Shown piece by piece: positions 32,601 to 39,087 of a DNA stretch of 39,087 nt. This stretch comes from an uncultured Lachnospiraceae bacterium (GTDB lineage Bacteria; Bacillota; Clostridia; Lachnospirales; Lachnospiraceae), in the NCBI GenBank assembly GCA_947174185.1, contig CAMWHY010000011.1:1-39087 (forward strand). Reading direction: 5' to 3'. A program made the translations under genes and the position numbers. Below the pieces are notes generated by a model. It did not search any database. It was given only the letters and a program-made list of their open reading frames with translations, and had not been told where the DNA came from. How positions within the stretch are numbered: position 1 is the first letter of the stretch; every line of letters starts with the position of its first letter.

Positions 32601-34193
32601 TCACCGCCGCCTCATCATGATATCTATTCTATTGAGGATCTGGCGCAGTTGATCTATGATCTGAAAAATGCAAATAAATACGCTAATATTTCTGTGAAAT
32701 TGGTGTCGGAAGCAGGAGTCGGAACAGTTGCGGCAGGCGTTGCAAAGGCAGGCGCACAGGTCATCCTGATCTCCGGGTACGACGGCGGTACAGGTGCTGC
32801 GCCGGAAAGCTCTATTCATAATGCCGGACTTCCCTGGGAACTGGGATTGGCGGAAACGCATCAGACACTGATCCAGAATGGACTTCGTAACCGCGTCCGT
32901 ATTGAGACGGACGGAAAACTGATGAGCGGACGCGATGTGGCTGTTGCAGCCCTTCTCGGTGCAGAGGAATTTGGTTTTGCCACGGCGCCGTTGGTAGCCA
33001 TGGGCTGCGTCATGATGCGTGTATGTAATCTGGATACCTGCCCGGTGGGCATAGCAACGCAGAATCCGGAACTTAGGAAGCGTTTTATGGGAAAACCGGA
33101 ATATGTTGAGAACTTTATGCTCTTTATTGCAAGAGAACTAAGAGAGTATATGGCAAAGCTTGGCGTGCGTACCATTGATGAGATGGTGGGGCGCAGTGAT
33201 CTGTTGAAGGTAAAGGGAACGCAGAATTCCCCTATGGCAGCTAAGATGGATCTTCGGGCGATCCTGTCTAATCCTTATGCAGAGGCAGGGGAGAAAGTAA
33301 CTTTTATGCCGGAGAAGGTCTATGACTTTAAGCTGGAAGAAACCCTTGATGAAAAGATCTTATTGAAGGAATTGAAAAATGCTGTCAAGAAAGGTTCAAA
33401 GGCGGAGATTGACGTGAAAGTCGGCAATACGGACAGAACCTTTGGAACGCTTCTTGGGGCGGAGATCACCAGAAATCATAAGGAAGGGTTAAAAGAGGAT
33501 ACCATCACCGTGAACTGCGCAGGGGCAGGCGGTCAGAGTTTTGGTGCATTTATTCCAAGGGGATTGACCTTGAGGCTTTGCGGTGATACCAATGATTATT
33601 TTGGTAAAGGTTTGTCCGGCGGCAAGCTGGTGGTTTATCCGCCGAAGAAAAGAAGCTATAAGGCGGAGGAGAATATCATCGCCGGCAATGTTGCCCTGTA
33701 TGGCGCCACCAGCGGAAAGGTATTTATCAACGGCGTTGCCGGGGAACGTTTTGCTGTGCGTAATTCTGGTGCCTATGCCGTAGTGGAAGGCGTTGGGGAG
33801 CATGGCTGCGAATACATGACAGGTGGTCGTGTGGTAGTGCTTGGAAAAACCGGCAAGAACTTTGCAGCGGGGATGAGCGGCGGTATTGCTTATGTGCTGG
33901 ATGAGGATAACCATTTATATCAGAATCTGAATAAGGATATGATCTCTATCGAGAAGATGGAAAGCAAGTATGATATTCAGGAGTTGAAGGAGCTGATCGA
34001 GGAGCATGTGAAGGAAACAGGCTCCGAACGGGGAAGCCGGATCTTAAAGGATTTTAATGAATATCTGCCAAAATTTAAAAAGATCATTCCTAATGACTAT
34101 AAACGTATGACTGCATTATCTGCGAAGCTGGAAGAAAAGGGACTCAGTGCGGAACAGGCGCAGATGGAAGCGTTTTATGACAGCTTTAAATAG
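29652..34193 (+). CDS. gltB: Glutamate synthase (NADPH) large subunit
   Basis: A 1513-residue protein, the full length of GltB. With GltD it converts glutamine and 2-oxoglutarate to two glutamates. C22 in FEHDNCGIG is the Ntn glutaminase nucleophile, freed after removal of a 21-residue propeptide. The FMN-binding synthase domain includes the GGDTGxAP-type motif [14 protein letters not shown]. The 3Fe-4S cysteines are C1119, C1125 and C1130 in [16 protein letters not shown]. The C-terminal beta-helix domain (GXGXXG repeats such as [10 protein letters not shown] and GGRVVVLG) is complete. GGAGGAGA precedes the start, which lies inside the end of pyrG. A 263-nt palindrome-rich gap separates it from gltD. 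Confidence 0.96.
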   Translation: MMKNEAKEYQGLYRQQFEHDNCGIGAVINSKGVKSHQTVENALHIVENLEHRAGKDAEGKTGDGVGILLQISHKFFQKECKKLGINIGKEREYGIAQMFFPQNELKCNQAKKMFEIIVQKEGLELLGYRQVPIAPDVLGNKARECMPNIVQAFIKKPDNVEKGLEFDRKLYIARREFEQSNDNTYVVSMSSRTIVYKGMFLVGQLRTFFADLQDENYVSAIAMVHSRFSTNTNPSWERAHPNRFIVHNGEINTIRGNADKMLAREETMESSHLKGELHKVLPVVDTRGSDSAMLDNTLEFLVMSGMELPLAVMITIPEPWSNNLTLAQDERDFYQYYATMMEPWDGPASIVFSDGDLCGAVLDRNGLRPSRYYVMKNGDVILSSEVGALEVQEEEVVLKERLHPGKMLLVDTVEGRILYDEEVKEIYTTKQPYGEWLDSNLVELKDLKIPNQRVETFTQTQRKQLQKAFGYTYEEYKNSIRNMALNGGEAIAAMGVDTPLAVLSEHKHPLFDYFKQLFAQVTNPPIDAIREEIVTSTTVYVGKKGNLLEETAENCQVLKIHNPILTNTDMLKIKTMNKDGFHVAVVPITYYKSTKLERAIDRLFVEVDKAYKDGANILVLSDRGVDENHMPIPSLLAVSAVHQYLVKTKKQTSLGLILESGEPREVHHFAALLGYGACAVNPYLAQDTIQELIDEHLLDKDYYAAVNDYNAAVIHGIVKIASKMGISTIQSYQGAKIFEAIGISEEIVNKYFPGTVSRVGGITMEDIEAQVEELHSKAFDPLGLTTDLTLDSLGKHKRRSGGEEHRYNPQTIHMLQQAVWNGDYDLFKQYSALIDGEQSGYLRSLMEFDYPAEGIALEEVESVEEIVKRFKTGAMSYGSISEEAHETLAIAMNHLHGKSNTGEGGESDERLDSAGSETDRCSAIKQVASGRFGVTSRYLVSAEEIQIKMAQGAKPGEGGHLPAKKVYPWIAKTRHSTPGVSLISPPPHHDIYSIEDLAQLIYDLKNANKYANISVKLVSEAGVGTVAAGVAKAGAQVILISGYDGGTGAAPESSIHNAGLPWELGLAETHQTLIQNGLRNRVRIETDGKLMSGRDVAVAALLGAEEFGFATAPLVAMGCVMMRVCNLDTCPVGIATQNPELRKRFMGKPEYVENFMLFIARELREYMAKLGVRTIDEMVGRSDLLKVKGTQNSPMAAKMDLRAILSNPYAEAGEKVTFMPEKVYDFKLEETLDEKILLKELKNAVKKGSKAEIDVKVGNTDRTFGTLLGAEITRNHKEGLKEDTITVNCAGAGGQSFGAFIPRGLTLRLCGDTNDYFGKGLSGGKLVVYPPKKRSYKAEENIIAGNVALYGATSGKVFINGVAGERFAVRNSGAYAVVEGVGEHGCEYMTGGRVVVLGKTGKNFAAGMSGGIAYVLDEDNHLYQNLNKDMISIEKMESKYDIQELKELIEEHVKETGSERGSRILKDFNEYLPKFKKIIPNDYKRMTALSAKLEEKGLSAEQAQMEAFYDSFK

Positions 34194-34197
34194 GTAA

Positions 34198-34412
34198 TTG
34201 CAAAATTCAATTTTGGGATAGTTCCGTTGCGCAACACGGACATATCATCGCCGGGCACGCTTCCGCTGCGCGCGCTCTGCAGCGGCGCTAGGATGCTGCA
34301 ATACAGCATCTAAGCGCCGGCGAGCGCACAAGCACCCGGCGTATGATACTGTCTGCATTGCACAACTAGTTATAACCAATTCTTGCTGGTTATATAACCA
34401 GTAATTTTGCAA
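34198..34412. repeat. Palindromic insert between gltB and gltD with 10-bp terminal inverted repeats
   Basis: TTGCAAAATT (34198-34207) and AATTTTGCAA (34403-34412) bound about 215 bp. Inside are TATCAT-CGCCGGG (34243-34255) facing CCCGGCG-T-ATGATA (34335-34348), and CGGCGCT/GATGCTG (34283-34298) facing CAGCATC/AGCGCCG (34304-34319). A 16-bp perfect palindrome CTGGTTATATAACCAG lies at 34386-34401. The centre is much more GC-rich than the flanks. No protein is encoded. It resembles a MITE- or REP-like element; transcription would give one large folded structure. Confidence 0.7.
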
Positions 34413-34456
34413 ACGCCTAGATCAAATTTATTTATGAAAGGAATATGGTTATTAAG

Positions 34457-35941
34457 ATGGGAAAATCAACAGGGTTTTTAGATTATGAACGAAAGAGCGC
34501 AAAGGTGGAGGAGCCGCTTCGCAGGATCAAGCATTTTAATGAGTTTCGTACGCCGTTGAGCTTAGAGGAGCAGCAGAAACAGGGAGCGAGGTGTATGGAG
34601 TGTGGTGTTCCATTCTGCCAGAACGGGGAGATGATTGCCGGGATGGCTTCCGGCTGCCCGCTGCACAATCTGGTGCCGGAGACGAATGACCTTGTCTATA
34701 GCGGTAATTGGAAACAGGCCTATGAGAGACTTTCCAAGACGCACTGTTTTCCGGAATTTACCTGCAGGGTATGTCCGGCGCTCTGTGAGGCGGCCTGTGT
34801 ATGCAATCTTCACGGCAATCCGGTCTCGACGAAGGAGAACGAACGTGCTATTATAGAAAATGCATATGCGAATGGCTGGGTGGCGGCACAGATCCCGAAA
34901 GTACGCACTGGTAAGAAGATAGCGGTCATCGGAAGCGGTCCTTCCGGTCTGGCGGCGGCTTATCAGTTAAACCAGCGCGGTCATCTGGTAACGGTATATG
35001 AGAGAAATGACCGGATCGGCGGACTGCTCAGGTATGGCATCCCGAATATGAAGCTGGATAAGAAGATTATTGACCGCCGGATCAAACTGATGGAAGAGGA
35101 AGGCGTTGTATTTAAGACGGGCGTAGATGTGGGAAAAGATATCACCGCCGGGGAACTGTTAAAGCAGTATGACAGGGTGGTGCTTGCCTGCGGCGCATCA
35201 GAACCGAGAGATATTAACGTACCCGGAAGGGATAGTAAAGGGATCTATTATGCAGTGGATTATCTTACCTCTGTGACCAGAAGTCTTCTGGAATCCGACT
35301 TTAAGGATGGAAAGGCGGTCACTGCCAAGGATAAGCATGTACTGGTGATCGGCGGCGGCGATACCGGCAATGACTGTGTGGGTACGGCGATCCGTCAGGG
35401 AGCGAAGTCTGTCACGCAGTTAGAGATGATGCCAAAACCCTCTGAGGAAAGGACAGCGGCTAATCCGTGGCCGCAGTGGCCCAAGGTGTTGAAGACGGAT
35501 TATGGTCAGGAAGAAGCAATCGCTGTTTTTGGCAATGATCCAAGGGTGTATCAAACCACAGTAAAGGAATTTCAAAAAGATAAGAGCGGCAATGTTAAGA
35601 AGGCTGTCATTGTCAAATTAGAGCCGAAAAAGGATAAAAAGACCGGAAGGATCGTGATGACGCCGGTGGATGGTACGGAAGAGACAGTAGATGCACAGCT
35701 GGTTCTGATTGCGGCAGGATTTCTGGGAAGCCAGAAATATGTGACAGAGAATTTTGGAGTTGCGGTGGACGGACGTAGCAATGTGTCAACCGAAGCCGGA
35801 CATTATGAAACAGGGGTTCCCGGTGTTTTTGCCGCTGGAGATATGCACAGGGGACAGTCCCTGGTAGTATGGGCGATCCATGAAGGCAGGGAAGCTGCAA
35901 GGGAAGTGGATGCCTCGTTGATGGGATATTCAAACTTATAG
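34457..35941 (+). CDS. gltD: Glutamate synthase small subunit
   Basis: About 494 residues from ATG 34457 (498 from ATG 34445; AAAGGA is 14 or 2 nt away, neither ideal). It supplies electrons from NADPH to GltB through FAD and iron-sulfur clusters. The N-terminal cysteines are in ARCMECGVPFCQNG, SGCPLHN, CRVCPALCEAACVCN, ligands of the two 4Fe-4S clusters. The FAD-binding motif is AVIGSGPSGLAAAYQL and the NADPH motif is VLVIGGGDTGNDCVG. The closing GVFAAGDMHRGQSLVVWAI is typical. It is followed 19 nt later by glnA. Confidence 0.95.
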   Translation: MGKSTGFLDYERKSAKVEEPLRRIKHFNEFRTPLSLEEQQKQGARCMECGVPFCQNGEMIAGMASGCPLHNLVPETNDLVYSGNWKQAYERLSKTHCFPEFTCRVCPALCEAACVCNLHGNPVSTKENERAIIENAYANGWVAAQIPKVRTGKKIAVIGSGPSGLAAAYQLNQRGHLVTVYERNDRIGGLLRYGIPNMKLDKKIIDRRIKLMEEEGVVFKTGVDVGKDITAGELLKQYDRVVLACGASEPRDINVPGRDSKGIYYAVDYLTSVTRSLLESDFKDGKAVTAKDKHVLVIGGGDTGNDCVGTAIRQGAKSVTQLEMMPKPSEERTAANPWPQWPKVLKTDYGQEEAIAVFGNDPRVYQTTVKEFQKDKSGNVKKAVIVKLEPKKDKKTGRIVMTPVDGTEETVDAQLVLIAAGFLGSQKYVTENFGVAVDGRSNVSTEAGHYETGVPGVFAAGDMHRGQSLVVWAIHEGREAAREVDASLMGYSNL

Positions 35942-35960
35942 AAAGGTATGGTATAGGAAC

Positions 35961-37238
35961 ATGGCTTACAGCAAAGCGGAAATCCTACAGATCGTGGAGG
36001 AGGAAGATGTGGAATTTATCCGGCTGCAGTTTACGGATATGCAGGGGATATTAAAGAACGTGGCAATTCCGGCAAAGGGTCTTTGCAATGCAATGGAAGG
36101 GAAATGCGCCATTGATCTGGCGTCACTGGAGGGATTTGTGAATGGAGAAACAGAGACGCTTTATCTAAGACCCCAGTTAGATACCTTTACGATTTTACCA
36201 TGGCGTCCGCAGCAGGGTAAGGTGGCACGTTTTCTGTGCGATATCTATAAAGCTGACGGTACGGAATATGAGGAGAGTTCGCGTTATATCTTAAAGCATG
36301 TCATGGAGAATGTGGGGAAGATGGGATATTCCCTGCAGGTCAATCCGGAATGTGAATTTTTCTTATTCCACACCGATGACAATGGACTGCCGACGACGCT
36401 GTCCCATGAACAGGCAACGTATCTGGACACGTCGCCTGTGGATCTTGGTGAAAATACAAGAAGAGATATCATTTTAGCTATGGAGGATATGGGATATGAG
36501 ATCACATCCTCCCACCATGAGATTGCTCCGGCGCAGCATGAGATCGATTTCGCTTATGAGGATGCCCTTGCAACGGCTGATAAGATCATGACTTTTAAGG
36601 TGGCAGTCAGGACCATCGCAAGACGGTACGGGCTGCATGCCACGTTTATGCCAAAGCCCCGTTCCGGCGTCCATGGTTCCGGTATGCACCTGAATCTGAA
36701 GCTGATCAGGGACGGCAGGAATGTCCTGATGGATGAGGATGGAGTATTAAGCGAAGAAGGAAGAGCATTTCTGGCAGGGATTCTGAATCATATTCCGGGA
36801 ATGACCGCCATACTGAATCCTTTGGTGAATTCTTATAAGCGGCTGGTTCCGGGATTTGAGGCTCCCTGGGAGCTGTCCTGGTCGGCAAGTCAGAGAAATG
36901 CTCTGCTGCGCGTGAGGAAAGATACATTAGATATAGAGCTTAGAAGTCCGGATGGGGCAGCCAACCCTTATCTGGCATTTGCGCTTTGTCTGGCGGCAGG
37001 CATGGACGGTATTAACAATAAAATGCAGGCACAGGAGGAAATGAGCGACAGGGAAAGGGTTGCCCTGCCTGAAAATCTTGGAGAAGCGCTGGCAGCCATG
37101 AAGAATGATCAGCTGGTCTGTGATACGTTGGGAACGAATTTCTATAATAAATATATGAACGCAAAAAGAAAGGAGTGGAAAGGATATCTGGAACAGGTGT
37201 CCGAATGGGAATTGGAGCGGTATCTGTATCAAATTTAA
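35961..37238 (+). CDS. glnA: Glutamine synthetase type I
   Basis: A 425-residue GSI, slightly shorter than Bacillus GlnA (444). Active-site motifs are NPECEFFLF, SSHHEIAPAQHEIDFAY, FMPKPRSGVHGSGMHLN and NPLVNSYKRLVPGFEAPWE. The adenylylation loop of enterobacterial GlnA is not present, consistent with the GSI-alpha group of Firmicutes. With GltBD upstream it forms a complete GS/GOGAT pathway in one operon. It is the second glutamine synthetase of the window, unrelated in size and sequence to the type III enzyme at 20535. The next gene is an ANTAR regulator. Confidence 0.95.
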   Translation: MAYSKAEILQIVEEEDVEFIRLQFTDMQGILKNVAIPAKGLCNAMEGKCAIDLASLEGFVNGETETLYLRPQLDTFTILPWRPQQGKVARFLCDIYKADGTEYEESSRYILKHVMENVGKMGYSLQVNPECEFFLFHTDDNGLPTTLSHEQATYLDTSPVDLGENTRRDIILAMEDMGYEITSSHHEIAPAQHEIDFAYEDALATADKIMTFKVAVRTIARRYGLHATFMPKPRSGVHGSGMHLNLKLIRDGRNVLMDEDGVLSEEGRAFLAGILNHIPGMTAILNPLVNSYKRLVPGFEAPWELSWSASQRNALLRVRKDTLDIELRSPDGAANPYLAFALCLAAGMDGINNKMQAQEEMSDRERVALPENLGEALAAMKNDQLVCDTLGTNFYNKYMNAKRKEWKGYLEQVSEWELERYLYQI

Positions 37239-37264
37239 CAGCAGGGAAGTAATGGAGGCAGAAC

Positions 37265-37810
37265 ATGGGTGTAGTGGTAGTTGTATTGCCCAAGCTCGAA
37301 GATTCAAAGAAAGTTCAGAAAATTTTAAATCAGCATGGGTTCTCCGACGTGCTTGCCTGTGCCAATGGAGCCGCGGCGCTGCAGGAGGTAAATCAGCATA
37401 GATACGGTGTGGTGATCAGTGGTTTAAGATTGAAGGATATGTACTTTCGTGAATTGTTGGAGCATCTTCCGAAGCATTTCCAGATGGTGGTCATGGGAAG
37501 CGCCAATGTGGTAGGCGAGGCAGCAGGATTTGGTCTTTTAGCGCTTACAACCCCATTGAAAACTTACGATCTGGTAAATACGATAGAGATGGTTTTCGGA
37601 CAGATGGAGCGGCGCTTCAAAAAGTCCGGACCGAAGAAGCGGGATGAACGGGAAGAGAATTACATAAACAATGCTAAGCTTCTTTTAATGGAGCGAAATT
37701 ACCTGACGGAAGAGGAAGCGCACCGCTATATCCAGAAGTGCAGTATGGACAATGGAACGAATATGGTGGAGACGGCGCAGATGATACTTACACTGTATTT
37801 TGCAGAATAG
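37265..37810 (+). CDS. ANTAR-domain antiterminator with degenerate receiver domain
   Basis: A 181-residue protein; GGAGG lies 6 nt before the ATG. Residues 1-112 have the receiver-domain fold pattern but lack its chemistry: the acidic pair is replaced by P9-K10, the phosphorylated Asp position is G53 (VVISGLRL) and the conserved Lys of the KP motif is Thr (LTTPLK). Residues 127-178 are an ANTAR RNA-binding domain with NNAKLLLMERNYLTEEEAHR and the following YIQKCSMDNGTNMVETAQMI. ANTAR proteins bind paired RNA hairpins and prevent termination. Here it probably acts on nitrogen genes, perhaps its own operon; activity would be set by ligand or partner rather than phosphorylation, as for AmiR. Confidence 0.9.
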   Translation: MGVVVVVLPKLEDSKKVQKILNQHGFSDVLACANGAAALQEVNQHRYGVVISGLRLKDMYFRELLEHLPKHFQMVVMGSANVVGEAAGFGLLALTTPLKTYDLVNTIEMVFGQMERRFKKSGPKKRDEREENYINNAKLLLMERNYLTEEEAHRYIQKCSMDNGTNMVETAQMILTLYFAE

Positions 37811-37848
37811 GAAGAGTAAAATAAAAATAAAAAAGGAGAAGGATAAGA

Positions 37849-38835
37849 ATGAAAATACGTATTGGTATTATGGGCTATGGTAATCTGGGAAAGGGAATTG
37901 AATGTGCCATTAAGCAGAATCCGGATATGGAATTAAAAGCGGTATTTACCAGACGCGATCCGGCAGGAGTGAAGATTCTGACAGAGGGAGTAAAGGTATA
38001 TCCGGCAGCAGAAGCGGCAGCTATGAAGGATGAAATCGACGTGATGATCCTGTGTGGCGGAAGCGCTACGGATCTGCCAAAGCAGACACAGGAATATGTA
38101 AAACTGTTCAATGTCATCGACAGCTTTGATACCCATGCCAGAATCCCGGAGCATTATGCACAGGTAGACGCGGCGGCAAAGGAGAGCGGTAAGGTCGGCA
38201 TTATTTCTGTTGGCTGGGATCCGGGGATGTTTTCTTTAAACCGTCTTTACGCCAATGCGATCCTGACAGACGGACAGGATTATACCTTCTGGGGCAAGGG
38301 CGTCAGCCAGGGACATTCAGATGCGATCCGCCGGGTAGAAGGTGTAAAAGATGGGAAGCAGTACACGATTCCGGTGGAGAGTGCGCTGGAAGCAGTGAGA
38401 AGCGGCGAGAATCCGGAACTGACTACGAGACAGAAGCATACGAGAGAATGTTTTGTTGTGCCGGAGGAAGGCGCTGATCTTGCAAAGATTGAAAATGAAA
38501 TCAAGAGTATGCCAAACTATTTTGCCGATTATGATACGACGGTTCATTTTATTACAGAGGAGGAACTGAAAAGGGATCACAGCGGCATTCCTCACGGCGG
38601 ATTTGTGATTCGAAGCGGCAAGACAGGCTGGAATGGGGAGCATCAGCATATCATAGAGTACAGTCTGAAGCTGGATTCCAATCCGGAATTTACGGCAAGC
38701 GTTCTGATCGCTTATGCAAGGGCGGCATACCGCCTGAACCAGGAGGGGCAGAGCGGCTGCAAGACAGTCTTTGATATCGCACCGGCATACCTATCGGCAA
38801 AGACCGGCGAGGAGCTTCGGGCACATCTGCTGTAA
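37849..38835 (+). CDS. ddh: meso-Diaminopimelate D-dehydrogenase
   Basis: A 328-residue protein that reversibly aminates L-2-amino-6-oxopimelate (tetrahydrodipicolinate) with ammonia and NADPH to meso-diaminopimelate, for lysine and peptidoglycan. The Rossmann motif is GIMGYGNLGKGIE near the N-terminus. Family segments include FTRRDPAGV, VIDSFDTHARIPEH, ISVGWDPGMFSLNRLYAN, FWGKGVSQGHSDAIRRVEGV and HGGFVIRSGKTG. The ribosome binding site is AAGGAGAAGGA. It is the last gene of the glutamate synthase operon; its use of free ammonia fits that context. Confidence 0.95.
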   Translation: MKIRIGIMGYGNLGKGIECAIKQNPDMELKAVFTRRDPAGVKILTEGVKVYPAAEAAAMKDEIDVMILCGGSATDLPKQTQEYVKLFNVIDSFDTHARIPEHYAQVDAAAKESGKVGIISVGWDPGMFSLNRLYANAILTDGQDYTFWGKGVSQGHSDAIRRVEGVKDGKQYTIPVESALEAVRSGENPELTTRQKHTRECFVVPEEGADLAKIENEIKSMPNYFADYDTTVHFITEEELKRDHSGIPHGGFVIRSGKTGWNGEHQHIIEYSLKLDSNPEFTASVLIAYARAAYRLNQEGQSGCKTVFDIAPAYLSAKTGEELRAHLL

Positions 38836-38877
38836 TAGTTTGAGTGCTATAGAATTGTTACTATCGATTTAAGATAG

Positions 38878-38911
38878 AAAGCCCATTGGATTGAAACAAT
38901 GGGCTTTTTTT
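38878..38911 (+). terminator. Terminator of the nitrogen operon
   Basis: AAAGCCCATTG (38878-38888) pairs with CAATGGGCTTT (38897-38907) around an 8-nt loop, followed by a run of T to 38911. Confidence 0.93.
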
Positions 38912-39087
38912 AATGTTTCCATCAGCGGGGCTCGTGCTGATGACTGGTTAATAAAAAATGGCGTTCGGTCAAGTGGGAATGTTCCGCTAAATGTCATTCT
39001 ATAGAGTTGTGCTTAGAAAATTAATAAAATTTAAATTTATTGAATAACTACGTAATTATTATGATAATATCAGTAAAATATAAATTG
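38912..39087. other. Intergenic region to the window edge
   Basis: No gene seen. CATCAGC (38920-38926) can pair with GCTGATG, and the last ~90 bases are very AT-rich with several TTAAAT-like palindromic bits, as expected upstream of a gene beyond the window. No promoter is proposed. Confidence 0.5.

Noticed and set aside
38912-39087. Attachment or recombination site in the final intergenic DNA
   Set aside because: The AATGGCGTTCGG and AATGACATTT segments are only imperfectly inverted, with no integrase or tRNA nearby.

Overview
The window looks like a chromosomal piece of an anaerobic Clostridia genome, most likely Lachnospiraceae. This is inferred from gene content: an AMMECR1-type radical SAM enzyme, a type III glutamine synthetase, an ammonium transporter fused to a PII domain, an Mbh-like Mrp cation/proton antiporter locus, an ANTAR antiterminator and meso-diaminopimelate dehydrogenase. 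Nearly every gene has a Gram-positive Shine-Dalgarno sequence (AGGAGG-like). No rRNA, CRISPR array, phage gene or transposase was found.

Layout. 1-418: 3' end of a radical SAM gene, then tRNA-Gly(CCC) and a terminator. 699-3113: a family 31 alpha-glycosidase (alpha-xylosidase type). 3317-12955: ten genes on + for a multisubunit membrane antiporter. The order E-F-G-(MbhD)-(MbhE/MrpB)-C-D matches the membrane half of archaeal Mbh hydrogenases, but three further large antiporter subunits follow and no hydrogenase subunit does. 12988-15660: two AT-rich genes for unknown polytopic membrane proteins; the first is frameshifted in a run of nine G. 15672-18100 (minus strand): a radical SAM activase-like enzyme, a Cys-rich protein with an acidic tail, a two-helix membrane protein and a flavin reductase.

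18250-38835 is mainly nitrogen and glutamine metabolism: amt-PII fusion, glutamine synthetase III, purF, a broken GNAT acetyltransferase (minus strand), a three-gene ABC exporter, then an apparent operon pyrG-gltB-gltD-glnA-ANTAR regulator-ddh closed by a strong terminator. Ammonium enters through Amt, is fixed by GSIII or GSI, passes to glutamate by GltBD, and glutamine feeds PurF and PyrG; Ddh can fix ammonium into diaminopimelate.

Most interesting points. (1) amt, glnN (GSIII) and pyrG each have a strong promoter followed within about 20-25 nt by an intrinsic terminator that starts with the same motif (CAAAGGCG; 17 identical nt between amt and glnN). This suggests a shared attenuation system, and an ANTAR protein with a phosphorylation-dead receiver is encoded in the pyrG-gltBD-glnA operon. 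(2) Three copies of TTATGTMAACTW lie exactly 33 bp apart upstream of purF. (3) A radical SAM gene sits next to a gene for a Cys-rich protein. (4) The antiporter locus has four channel-type subunits. (5) Two operon-internal palindromic inserts both end in the same 15-nt sequence, whose last ATG is the probable start of the downstream gene.
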